From positions 1 through 16,198 of the forward strand of contig CANPBV010000029.1 of assembly GCA_947572405.1 (NCBI GenBank): 16,198 nucleotides of DNA. The letters are read 5' to 3'. The notes under the pieces are model-generated. The model did no database searches, had not been told where the DNA came from, and saw only the letters and a program-made list of their open reading frames with translations. The DNA comes from an uncultured Mycoplasmatota bacterium (lineage in GTDB: Bacteria > Bacillota_I > Bacilli_A > RF39 > UBA660). Within the stretch, counting starts at the first letter, position 1; every line of letters begins with the position of its first letter. Both the position numbers and the translations under genes were made by a program. Positions 1 through 9,400 of the stretch are shown one piece after another.

Positions 1-1
1 C

Positions 2-94
2 ACGATGCGTATCTACGGCATACAGAAAAACTGCTGGTCGATCAATTCCTACAACAGCACAATCAAAGTGACGGATATCTCCGTTAAGCATTAA
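2..94 (+). CDS. C-terminal fragment of an upstream flanking gene (partial)
   Basis: This is the last 30 codons of a gene that begins before the window, ending at a TAA at 92-94. All three forward frames are open for at least 60 bases. I chose this one because its codons (ATC, TAC, AAC, TCC, AAA) look like ordinary chromosomal coding sequence and are much more G+C-rich than the island that follows. The product ends ...STIKVTDISVKH, an alternating pattern that suggests a terminal beta strand. I do not recognise the family with certainty; a histidine-phosphatase-type C-terminus crossed my mind but cannot be supported. The stop codon lies inside the 11-base sequence TTAAGCATTAA, which recurs inverted at the other end of the island. 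Confidence 0.45.
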   Translation, partial: TMRIYGIQKNCWSINSYNSTIKVTDISVKH

Positions 95-99
95 AGATT
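84..99 (+). repeat. Left boundary copy of short island-edge repeats
   Basis: TTAAGCATTAA at 84-94 and TTAAAGATT at 91-99 overlap the stop codon of the flanking gene, exactly where composition turns AT-rich. The first recurs inverted at 16118-16128, and the second in direct orientation at 16131-16139. This is a possible attachment or insertion boundary. The repeats are short and AT-rich, so chance is a real alternative. Confidence 0.35.
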
Positions 100-306
100 A
101 AGACACTTCATAATAAGTTAGTATAACTTCTGTGTAAGCTAAAAATGAAGTCCGAATAACTTCAAAAAGCAAATATAGGCAGATAAATATCACAGGCAAG
201 ATATTTGGAAGTAAATGTTATTTGTTGTCAAAAATTAATTCAAAATTAAGAATTAATGAAAAGAATGTTATTTTTTAATAAATTTATAAATTAAAATAAA
301 TACATT
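95..306. other. AT-rich intergenic region at the left edge of the island
   Basis: No coding frame is credible here. Composition drops sharply from the flanking gene into very AT-rich sequence. Small pairing possibilities exist (AAGTTA 115-120 with TAACTT 124-129; ACTTCAT 105-111 with ATGAAGT 145-151), but no T-tract follows them, so I do not call a terminator for the upstream gene. The octamer ATAACTTC occurs twice, near 123-130 and 156-163, with no evident function. Confidence 0.5.
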
Positions 307-336
307 TTGTAAAATCAACATAAAGAATTAAATTTG
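307..336 (+). promoter_or_regulatory. Bacteroidota-type promoter (TTG-N19-TAAATTTG)
   Basis: TTG at 307-309 and TAAATTTG at 329-336 are separated by exactly 19 bases. This matches the known Bacteroidota housekeeping sigma pattern, TTG about 19-21 nt upstream of TAnnTTTG. Transcription would start near 341-344, ahead of the structured region and about 430 nt before the first large ORF. It is the best promoter match I found upstream of the operon. Confidence 0.65.
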
Positions 337-341
337 CAAAA

Positions 342-668
342 CAATTCTCTACGCGCAGAAGTCTGATAAGGTCAATTAAATTAGACTGAAGGGAAATGCG
401 GGAGGGAAACTGACATATTTTAATGGAGCGTCTTTTGCGCTTCGACCCATGCCTGCTGAAACTTGGCGGTTAAGGTTATAGACATGGATTGAAGCAACAA
501 AGATGCTCACGGCTGGTTATAGGCTGCCATATATTCTGGAGTAGAATTATGGAATAACTATATACCTACACGTGGGCTTCTGTGTTGCTTGTCCTTTCTA
601 TAACAGGCAACGCCAAGGCCTCAGCAGGTGGGACAAGCAAAAAAGTGGATCCCACGTTTTCTATTTTT
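342..668 (+). ncRNA. Candidate structured RNA / leader with 3' intrinsic terminator
   Basis: About 325 nt between a promoter and a terminator with extensive complementarity and no credible ORF. Visible stems: 361-366 with 381-386; 427-431 with 437-441; a long-range stem in which CCCA 446-449, CCTGCTGA 452-459 and CTTGGCG 462-468 pair with TGGG 629-632, TCAGCAGG 621-628 and CGCCAAG 611-617; inside it 474-481 with 558-566 (one bulge) and 527-536 with 544-552 (loop 537-543). A 3' hairpin (571-576 with 651-656; 587-594 with 631-638) crosses the long-range stem. The region is more G+C-rich than its surroundings. It lacks RNase P, tmRNA and SRP hallmarks. A 6S-like or Bacteroidales-specific RNA family, or a cis-acting attenuator of the operon, are the options. 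The family is not identified. Confidence 0.55.
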
Positions 669-670
669 TA
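571..670 (+). terminator. Intrinsic terminator-like hairpin upstream of the operon
   Basis: CGTGGG (571-576) pairs with CCCACG (651-656), and GCTTGTCC (587-594) pairs with GGACAAGC (631-638). The outer stem is followed directly by TTTTCTATTTTTT. The loop is large (595-630) and contains the 3' strand of the long-range stem of the upstream RNA, so the two folds compete. It could end a free-standing ncRNA or act as a conditional attenuator before the gene at 771. Confidence 0.5.
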
Positions 671-770
671 TGTCTTGTATTGCAATATCTAAATTTAACT
701 AAATATTCAAGAATATATATACTCCGATGCCAGGGATTCAGACGGATTAAGAAATTGTTTTTAATTAACA

Positions 771-3700
771 ATGGCACCGATTAATCTTCCATGGAATAAG
801 CATGAAATTGCACTGCTCCTTGCCTATTGTATTATGATATATAATGGTGCGATTTCTATGAAAAATGCTATTTCGATTTTGTCGAAAAGGTTGCGTTATT
901 CGATGGAGAAAATGGGAATCAAGGTTAGTGAAACTTATAGGAATGAAAATGGAATTGCTCTTCAGATACAATCCATGAATTGTTGTCTATTTGGAGCAAA
1001 AAAAGGAATTAAGTGCAAAACTTTGTTATTTAAGGATATTGCATCATTATATAATTCTGATAAAAAAGTATTTGCAGAATTATTGGAGTGTGCCATAAGG
1101 AAATATCCATTTGTAAAATTGGACGCAATATGTGATGGAACTGTTAACGTAGATTTAGTGGAATGTTATTTGAAAAAAATGCTGCATGATTTACAAAATA
1201 ATAAAAGGAAAAATATAATAAAAAAAGATTCAATGATAGGTTCTACAAGAAAATATCCGATTATAATTAATTCAAATTATAGATATATGGATATGTGGGA
1301 TAAAATGTTGGATAATATTTATAAATTTTTTAATCAAGGCAATAATAAATTTCCATTAGTATTATTATTTAATAGTTTTAGAATTGATCTAAAGAATATA
1401 AATGTTTGTAATATTGCCGAATTAAAGCAATTGCTTCAAGAAACATATCCATCATGGATTTTTATAGATTATAATATCATATATATAGACAAAACTCCAT
1501 ATTCAGATGAATATGCTAATACGATAATTGATAATCATGGTGAAGACGAGATTAATGAGCCGAAAAAACTTGTTGAGCCTAATGAAAAAATTGATTCTGA
1601 AAATGTTGCTGATGATTATTATGTTATTGAATTGAATAGTGATAAAAATGAAAATAAAAAAGCTATAGATTATGAATTAAGTACAAAGATTGTTGACTAT
1701 ATTAAGGAAAAGGAGATACAAAATATACATACGATACCAATTGTAAATATTTACTACGCATTTAAAGAGGATTTGATTCGGCAAGGAATAGGTAATGTAT
1801 ATGAATTGAAAAAAAGATTAAAGTGTACTTTCCCTAATTGGAAGTTTTATAAATTTGATATTATGATTGAAAGATCATATTCGAATGAATATGATGTACA
1901 TTATTATGCAATATCTTCAAAGAGAAACTTAAATGATAAAGAGTCTGTTTTTTCTGACACTGATGATAAAAATGCAGATAAAGTTAAAAATTATTATCCT
2001 AAATTGACAAATTCCTTAAAGTGGAGAATAAAGGAAAGGGTTTCATTGACTCTTGCTGATCAAAATGTGGTGTCATTGGAAAATATATATATATATTATA
2101 AGAAGGAATTAAATGAAATTGGTATTTGTGGATATAATGATTTGAAGGAAATGTTGAATGTCGTATTCCCTCAGTGTAAATTTGATAAAAATAAATTAAT
2201 ATCAATAGAAGAAAAACAGCCTTCTAAATGTAATGATTTATCAGAAAATATATTAGGATATAATAACATACTTGCAAAAACGAATAAATTCCAAAATTTA
2301 GATAATCATAATGAATTAAAGGATAAAATTTATAGGTTTGTTATTGAAAAACAACAAAATAAAGCAGTTTCAATATCATTTAAAACTATTTATTTGGAAT
2401 TTAAGCAAGATTTGGCTAAAAAAAGAATTTACAATTATATTTCATTAAGAGAAAAACTGAAAGAGTGGTTTAAGGAGTGGTCTTTTACAAGTAGTCATAT
2501 TGTAATTTTAAAATTCAATCATGATAGAATTCCTCATGTTTCCAATGATATAGAAAGTAATGTAAAAAGGATTAATATTGTAAAATCAAAAATATCGGAA
2601 GATATAGATAAGCATACAATTGAAGAGAATGAAAAAGTTTGTTTAATAACAAAAATAGATAAGCAAGAAGACAAGGAAAATCAAAGTGTTTCTAACATCA
2701 AGGAGGATGCAACTTCGATGTTGGAAAAAGTACTTTATACGAAATTTGCTGTCGGTTATAGATTGGGTTCTATAATTGAAAGAAAAAAACTCATGCGTTT
2801 TTATAAAGAAATAAGCGGAGAGGATTTGGATGTCATTCCTGAAAATATTGATGATTTAGTATCAAAATATGGGATTGTTTATAATATTAAGGTCTATTTC
2901 CCAAAATTAATGCTTTCTGATAATTATCGGAATACATTACAAAAATATATTACAGAATTATTTGATGGAGGATTAGAGTATATAGATTATTCAGTAATAC
3001 TATCGAAATTTCATGATGAATTTTTAGATTCACAGATTGGAAATAAGGATTTGTTGAAAGAATATATGAATTATTATTTTCCAAAATGGATTTTTAAGAA
3101 GGAATATGTATGTGTTGATAGTAGAGTAGAGCCAAATGTTGAAGAAGAAGTTATTGCATTTGTAAAAGCACAAGGTTGTCCTGTTTCTGAATCTGCTGTA
3201 AAGACGGGATTATATCATATTTCAGAGGATAAAATACATCAGATATTTTCTTCCAATACTAATATTCTTATATCTACTTCTCGTTCTTCGGAGCGTTTTC
3301 ATATAGATAATTTTGAGATAACTGATAATGATCTATTTAAAATATATGATATTTTGGATAGGGCAATTAAAGAGGAGGAATATATGAGTTGGAGTGATTT
3401 ATGCTCATATATAAATAATAATATAAAATCAATTTTTTCTCAGAATCTTTTGATAAGTGAAATTGGTATCAGAAATGCGTTGAAAGTAATATTGGCTAAG
3501 AGATATAAATTTAGCGGTAATGTCATAAGTTTCATTGATCGGGATATTTCTGTAGAAAGAATTGTACAGAATTATATTAGAAATCATGACATATTTACTA
3601 TAAATGAAATGTTAGAGTTGACGTCTAATTTTGGAACGTCATTATACTGGGATGTTATGCTTTCTTTGGCAGTAAGAATAAATGCCACAACATTTGTATC

Positions 3701-4112
3701 AAAAGAACATATTTCGTTTGATATTATTGGTATTGATAATCTATTGACAGATATTTGTGGCGAAGAATATATTCCTACGGAATCTGTTAATGAATTTTCA
3801 GCTTTCCCAAAATGTGGATATCAATGGAATAGCTATCTTTTAGAGAATTATGTGGCATGTTATAGTCATAAGTTTAAAATTATTCATAATGGTTTTCATC
3901 GAACAATGGTAAAAGGTGCTATTGTAAATAGAAAGTCAAATATATTGTCTTTAAGCGATATCATATTAGATATTTTAATTAAAGCTCCTAAATCATATTC
4001 ATCTGATGAAATCATTGATGTTTTAAAAAATGATGGATATATTGCCCGAAGTAGATTTGGCAGTATTGATCAAATTGTTGAACGCGCCGCAATTATGCGA
4101 CAAAATATTTAA
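771..4112 (+). CDS. Large repeat-containing protein of unknown function, first gene of the BREX operon
   Basis: A 1113-aa soluble protein; I see no signal peptide or membrane segment. Residues about 7-75 form an N-terminal domain (W8, HEIALLL, then a run ending YRNENGIALQ) that I have seen in other bacterial proteins but cannot name. It is followed by divergent tandem units with the pattern I..IY..F...L...GI.N...LK..L...FP.W.F....I: about 188-240, 316-366, 430-480, 528-580 and 732-783, with a weaker sixth at 869-921. Units one and two are each followed by YS[DN]EY. Linkers between units are Lys/Glu/Asn-rich and probably disordered. The unit length and helix-helix-strand look suggest small winged-helix or HTH-like modules, but that is inference. 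No Walker, nuclease or methyltransferase motif is evident. ATG 771 gives a start just ahead of the conserved N-terminal domain. The next gene begins 5 bp after the stop, so the two are co-transcribed. Possible roles are DNA or phage sensing, or a scaffold for the BREX proteins. Confidence 0.75.
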   Translation: MAPINLPWNKHEIALLLAYCIMIYNGAISMKNAISILSKRLRYSMEKMGIKVSETYRNENGIALQIQSMNCCLFGAKKGIKCKTLLFKDIASLYNSDKKVFAELLECAIRKYPFVKLDAICDGTVNVDLVECYLKKMLHDLQNNKRKNIIKKDSMIGSTRKYPIIINSNYRYMDMWDKMLDNIYKFFNQGNNKFPLVLLFNSFRIDLKNINVCNIAELKQLLQETYPSWIFIDYNIIYIDKTPYSDEYANTIIDNHGEDEINEPKKLVEPNEKIDSENVADDYYVIELNSDKNENKKAIDYELSTKIVDYIKEKEIQNIHTIPIVNIYYAFKEDLIRQGIGNVYELKKRLKCTFPNWKFYKFDIMIERSYSNEYDVHYYAISSKRNLNDKESVFSDTDDKNADKVKNYYPKLTNSLKWRIKERVSLTLADQNVVSLENIYIYYKKELNEIGICGYNDLKEMLNVVFPQCKFDKNKLISIEEKQPSKCNDLSENILGYNNILAKTNKFQNLDNHNELKDKIYRFVIEKQQNKAVSISFKTIYLEFKQDLAKKRIYNYISLREKLKEWFKEWSFTSSHIVILKFNHDRIPHVSNDIESNVKRINIVKSKISEDIDKHTIEENEKVCLITKIDKQEDKENQSVSNIKEDATSMLEKVLYTKFAVGYRLGSIIERKKLMRFYKEISGEDLDVIPENIDDLVSKYGIVYNIKVYFPKLMLSDNYRNTLQKYITELFDGGLEYIDYSVILSKFHDEFLDSQIGNKDLLKEYMNYYFPKWIFKKEYVCVDSRVEPNVEEEVIAFVKAQGCPVSESAVKTGLYHISEDKIHQIFSSNTNILISTSRSSERFHIDNFEITDNDLFKIYDILDRAIKEEEYMSWSDLCSYINNNIKSIFSQNLLISEIGIRNALKVILAKRYKFSGNVISFIDRDISVERIVQNYIRNHDIFTINEMLELTSNFGTSLYWDVMLSLAVRINATTFVSKEHISFDIIGIDNLLTDICGEEYIPTESVNEFSAFPKCGYQWNSYLLENYVACYSHKFKIIHNGFHRTMVKGAIVNRKSNILSLSDIILDILIKAPKSYSSDEIIDVLKNDGYIARSRFGSIDQIVERAAIMRQNI

Positions 4113-4117
4113 ATATA

Positions 4118-6448
4118 ATGTATTCGTATTGTTGGGATCCAGAATCTGGAGGTATTATATTGAACAGTACTCCTTCTCAAATGAGCAGGGAGCCAAGACC
4201 TGTATATTATAAGGAACTTGATATATTAGGTTTTGATAAGTATTGGAAATATGAGAAGGATGATTCCGCTCCTTTTATGTGGGCTGAAGGTAATAGTTAT
4301 TATTATCGAGGGCGACTTGTGGCTCAAACTAAGGGTGGTGCCCCATTTATAAAACCTGAGATAATAATAATAGATTTACCTGAGAAGAATGGTATGCCAT
4401 TAAAACAAGTTGATATTCCGTTGATGGTTTCTAAAAATACGGATATTTTGGATAAATTGGAAGCCGAGACAATTAAAAAAATTTATAATACTTTTTTAAA
4501 ATATCGAAAAAAAGTTGATATTTTTTATGTAGCTTTTAGTGGAGGAAAAGATAGTGTACTTGTTTTTGATTTAGTTCAAAGAGCATTGCCACATAATGAT
4601 TTTAAAGTGCTTTTTGGAGATACTCAAATGGAATTTGATGATACTTATGAGCTAATTGATAAAGTACGAAAATATTGTGATGATAATAAAATTGAATTTC
4701 TCCATGCAAAGTCTGAAAAATCACCGGAATATACATGGAGATTATTTGGACCTCCCGCACAACGGTTAAGATGGTGTTGCAGTGTACATAAGACTACACC
4801 TCAAATTATTCTTCTAAGAAAAATTTTACAGAATAATCAGTTTAGAGGAATGGCATTTACTGGTATTCGGGCGGCAGAAAGTGCGTCAAGATCTGAATAC
4901 GAAGAAGTGAGTCTTGGCGAAAAAATTAGGGGTCAATATAGTTCCCATCCAATATTGGAATGGGGAACAGCAGAGTTATTCCTTTATACATATAGATATA
5001 ACTTGTTATTTAATAATGCATATAAGCGTGGTAATACAAGAGCAGGATGCTTGGTATGTCCATTAGCAGGTTATAAAAATATGTATATAAAGGAACAATT
5101 ATATGGAAATTCAACTCATAAATTTAATCAAATAATTTTAGAAACAAGTGCAAAACATTTTGTTGATAAAAATAGTGAGTTGGAGTATATGAATATTGCT
5201 GGTTGGAAGGCAAGAAGAAGTGGTAGAGAGCTTATTAACTCAAAATTATTGATGCAAGAATCAGAAAAAAATGGTGTTTTAGAAATTGCTATCCCTATAA
5301 ATTCTTCTTGGAAGGAATGGATTAAAACAGTAGCAAAATATGATTTTTTAGATAATAATAGGGTGAGATTATTTGTAAATGAAAATGCTTATATATTGAG
5401 TTCTATTATATCTGAAAATCAAGAAATATTTAATATAAAAATTGGGAATAGTAAGGATGAGATTAAATTAAAAAAATCGCTAAAAATTGCCTTAAGAAAG
5501 GCTGCTTATTGTATAAAATGTCAAGTCTGTCAGGCGAATTGTCCTTATGGATTTATAATTATGGATAGAAATGGAGTTAGCATTGACGATAAATGTTATA
5601 AGTGTCATAAATGTCATGATATTGATGATGGATGTCTAATGGCTAATTCCAATAGATTACCTCAAAAAGAAAATAAAATGGGAAGTGTTAATAGATATGC
5701 AAACTTAGGTGTTGAGTTTGGATGGATAAAACAATTTTTTAATAGACAAGAAGATTTTTGGGAAAATCATGAATTAGGTGCTAATAAAATAAAAGCATTA
5801 AATTCATTCTTGTCAGATGCATTGATTGTAGAAAAGAAATCAATAACTCCTTTTGGAAAATTAATTGCCAAATTGGGATGTGACAATGCTGTAGCATGGG
5901 GACTGATTGTTGAAAATTTGGTATATTCAGCTCAGTTTAATTGGTGGGTTAAATCTGTATCTTTTGATATAGACTATACTCCAGAAATGATTAAGAGTAT
6001 GCTTGAAAATGAAACAAAAAATGTACAAACCCATGTAGTATCTGCATTTAAAAATATTTTCATTTCAAACAAAATTTTAGGGAAAGAATTAGGACTCGGT
6101 CTATGTGATTGGAATCTAAAAAATGACAAGAGACATCTGAATTCAATACGACGAATAGCTTGGAATGATCCTGATTCTAGGGTTATTCTGTATGGATTAT
6201 ACAAATTTGCTGAAGCGTGTGATAGATATTATCAGTTTACTTTAACTGATTTGCTTAATGACTCAATAGATAGAGATGGTATTAGTCCAACAAGAATTTT
6301 TGGACTAAAAAGAGATGAAATGATAAATATTTTGAATGGACTCTCAATCAATTATTCCGAATTTATTTCTGTATCTTTTACACTTGATCTTGATAATATC
6401 AATCTTCGTGAAGATAAGTCGTCAGATGATATTCTTAATCTATTTTAA
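4118..6448 (+). CDS. brxP: BrxP-like phosphoadenosine phosphosulfate reductase-family protein (DndC-related) with ferredoxin and C-terminal domains
   Basis: A 776-aa type 4 BREX component. Residues about 1-85 form an N-terminal region with C5 and a GGI turn, like the accessory N-terminus of some PAPS-reductase-family enzymes. Residues about 130-320 are the PP-loop ATP pyrophosphatase domain with SGGKDS at 141-146, a Cys pair at 220-221 (RWCCSVHK) and GCLVC at 310-314. This Cys arrangement is like that of DndC, which activates substrate with ATP and uses an Fe-S cluster in sulfur transfer. Residues 465-506 hold two ferredoxin-type clusters: C465, C468, C471, C475-Pro, then C493, C496, C499, C506. 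Residues about 521-760 (start MGSVNRYANLG) resemble DUF4007, a domain found with this family. Predicted to incorporate sulfur into DNA using a persulfide donor, probably the desulfurase encoded at 14853. It starts 5 bp after the preceding stop and ends 2 bp before brxC. The assignment to the family is firm; the exact reaction is inferred. Confidence 0.88.
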   Translation: MYSYCWDPESGGIILNSTPSQMSREPRPVYYKELDILGFDKYWKYEKDDSAPFMWAEGNSYYYRGRLVAQTKGGAPFIKPEIIIIDLPEKNGMPLKQVDIPLMVSKNTDILDKLEAETIKKIYNTFLKYRKKVDIFYVAFSGGKDSVLVFDLVQRALPHNDFKVLFGDTQMEFDDTYELIDKVRKYCDDNKIEFLHAKSEKSPEYTWRLFGPPAQRLRWCCSVHKTTPQIILLRKILQNNQFRGMAFTGIRAAESASRSEYEEVSLGEKIRGQYSSHPILEWGTAELFLYTYRYNLLFNNAYKRGNTRAGCLVCPLAGYKNMYIKEQLYGNSTHKFNQIILETSAKHFVDKNSELEYMNIAGWKARRSGRELINSKLLMQESEKNGVLEIAIPINSSWKEWIKTVAKYDFLDNNRVRLFVNENAYILSSIISENQEIFNIKIGNSKDEIKLKKSLKIALRKAAYCIKCQVCQANCPYGFIIMDRNGVSIDDKCYKCHKCHDIDDGCLMANSNRLPQKENKMGSVNRYANLGVEFGWIKQFFNRQEDFWENHELGANKIKALNSFLSDALIVEKKSITPFGKLIAKLGCDNAVAWGLIVENLVYSAQFNWWVKSVSFDIDYTPEMIKSMLENETKNVQTHVVSAFKNIFISNKILGKELGLGLCDWNLKNDKRHLNSIRRIAWNDPDSRVILYGLYKFAEACDRYYQFTLTDLLNDSIDRDGISPTRIFGLKRDEMINILNGLSINYSEFISVSFTLDLDNINLREDKSSDDILNLF

Positions 6449-6450
6449 TC

Positions 6451-9400
6451 ATGAATAAATATAGTGAATATTTTGATATTGACCCAGATTATTTTCCTGC
6501 GGTTAATAGTGATATAATTAAAAAAGAACCAGATTTGTGGAAAAAATTCTTTCCGCATGATTCTTTTGTGAAGCTAATAACAAATGTAGTAAATGTCTTA
6601 AACCGTTCAAGTAAATTAAATATTTGGGTTGAGGGGTCTTATGGGACAGGTAAGTCACATGCAGTAATTACTCTAAAGAAACTATTGGAAGCGAATTTAG
6701 AGGAAACAGAAGCATATTTTGACGAATATGCCACACTGAATTCTGATTTGAAAAAGAAATTTATTCTTGCAAAGCAGAATGGAAAAATTATTGTTGTCCA
6801 TAGATATGGTTCTTCGTCTATAAATAGTGACAATGACTTAATCTTAGCTATCCAAGAAAGTATTGAATCTGCATTGAAAGATGAAGGTATAAATAATGTA
6901 GGTATAGATGCATTAAAAACATCTGTTATAAGATACCTTTCTGATCCAGAAAATAAAGCAAGTTTTGAAATTTATGTCAAAGGAAGTTATGCAGACCTTT
7001 TTGGTTGTGATGTGGATGCCATAATAAATAATCTTCAAGATTTTGAGGGAATTGCACTACAGGAACTAATGAGGAAAATTTTCAAGGTTGCAAATGAAAA
7101 ACAGATTAGGGCATTTTCTCTTGATCCCAAAGGTCTCTGTAATTGGATTCATCATGTTATTGAAGAAAATAACTTGTCCGGATTAATTTTTATTTGGGAT
7201 GAATTTACTGAGTATTTGATTAACAATCGCAATAGACTTACGGGATTCCAAGAAATAATAGAATTAAGTCAAACTGATAAATTTTGTTTTATTCCAGTCA
7301 CTCATAAAAGTGAAGGTCTGCTTGAAGAGTCTATACGAAATAAAACAATGGGTAGGTTCATTAAGCCTACGAATCAGATTGAATTGCCGGAAAATACAGC
7401 ATTTCAACTGATGGGTGCTGCACTTAAGAAAAAAGAGATATTGGAAGATGAATGGAATGAAATAGTAGAAGATTTACAATTTCGTACATGCGATTCAAGA
7501 AGAAAAATAAAGAATAAAGTGGGAATTAAGGATAATGAATTGAGGGGAATATTACCAATACATCCTTATTCTGCATATATCCTTAAGCATATATCGGCAT
7601 CTTTTAATTCTAATCAAAGAAGTATGTTTAATTTTATTAAAAATAGAATTGAAGATTCTGATATTAAGACATTTCAATGGTTTATTGATAATGTTGGACC
7701 AGAATCAGAAAATCCATTTCTTTCAGTGGATTTTTTGTGGAGTTATTTTTATGAAAGTGATAGGGATGCTTTGACTCCTAATATTAGATTAATCTTGGAT
7801 AATTATTCAAGATTGGCTGGCACTCTTGATAATACCGAAAAAAGGATTCTTAAAGCTGTATTGTTATTGCAAGCATTAGCGGTTAAGACAAATTATGCAG
7901 TTGAGATTCTATTGCCTAATGAAGAAAATATCAATATGGTATTTGAAGGATCTGATCTTGAAAATGGAGAGGCTGCCCGTTGTGCTGAAAAACTTGTGAG
8001 GGATAGGGTATTATTTAAGAAGAAAATTGGACGTGATAATGAAATATTTGCTGTCCTAAATGGCGAATTTGATTCTTCTCAGATTGATGAAAAGAAGAAG
8101 TTGTTTTTGAATAAACGAACAACTGATATTATTGAATTAGAACAATTTAATGATGTTCTGGAAATTCCAAATATGCTGAAATTACGTTATCGTATTGATA
8201 ATGCAACCGCATTTAATTTGGATTTAAAATTTAATCAAATTCAGTCGAAGGCAGAATCTGATAATAGGCATATTTATGCAATTGCGACATTTGCTAAAAA
8301 TCCTAGTGAGGCTACCACAATATCTCGAAAAATTATAGATTTGTATAATCGTAACATTGATTCAAATGTTATAGTGATTGATTGTAGTCGAACTTTATTT
8401 TCCGATAATAAATTTGATGAATGGGTAGATAATTCTGCTCAAGCTGCATATTATCAGGGAAAAGATAAAAGCATGGCAACTACATATCAAAATTATGCTA
8501 ATAAGATTATTTCTGATTGGAAGACAAATATAGGAAAAGGCAGAATTGTTATTTGCGATGTAGAGAATCCAAATGGTGCAACTTTAGCTAATCTGGATTC
8601 CTTAATAGAGGAATTACGTCATATTTGTCTTAAGCGATATCGTTTGGGTTTGGAACACATGAATGTGACTTCAAGTTTGTGGTTGTCGACTTCGTTAAAA
8701 CTTGGTGTTGAATGTGGTGTTAATGAAAAAACAAGAAATCTGTATAATTCCCCAAGTAATAACACTAAACTTGAAGTGGCTTTAGCAGGTGCGTGGAAAA
8801 ATGAGAATTATTGGATAAAAAATCCAAGCACACTTATTTCTCAAATAAAAATAGAAGTAAAAGAGTTAATTGAGAGAACGTTGAATGAAGATGGTAGAAT
8901 ATCAATTATGCGTATTTATGAATTGTTACAGGCTTCTCCATTTGCGTTTTTACCATGTAACTTAACTGCATTTATAATGGGGTTTATCCTCAAAGAGTAT
9001 GTGAATGGAAAATATAGTTGGAGTGATAGCTTAAATAGAGATGAGCTAAGTGTCTCTAAAATGCAAGAGATGATTGAGGAGGTGATAAAAAATGATATTA
9101 CTCCAATTCCAAGGTATAGGGATAAATATATTGTTACGATGAGCAAGGAAGAGAAGGCATTTGTTGATGCCACATCTTCAGCTTTCCATATCCCAAAATC
9201 AATGTGTTCTACAATTGAACAAGCACGTGATAACATAAGATCTAAAATGAAACACTTGATTTTTCCAATATGGACATTAGATAGGATTTTGGATTCTGTT
9301 AATATAAATACAGAAGAAGATTTTGTTTCACATGTAATAAAATTATATTGTGACCTTGCTAATAATATAAATTCTGTTAAGTCAGATAATGAAATAGCTA

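Noticed and set aside
342..668. RNase P RNA, tmRNA, SRP RNA or a cobalamin riboswitch
   Set aside because: I could not find their conserved core sequences (such as the RNase P GAGGAAAGTCC region, the tmRNA GATTCGAC/TTCGA ends, or a B12 box).
342..668. Retron or group II intron RNA
   Set aside because: No reverse transcriptase is encoded in the window and no domain V-like hairpin is visible.
572..784. 70-aa plus-strand reading frame in the leader
   Set aside because: It lies across the terminator hairpin and overlaps the start of the 1113-aa gene. Its composition follows the RNA stems, not a protein.
4118..6448. Assimilatory sulfate reduction enzyme (CysH)
   Set aside because: The protein is about three times too long, has extra ferredoxin and C-terminal domains, and sits in a defence operon with no sulfate-assimilation neighbours.
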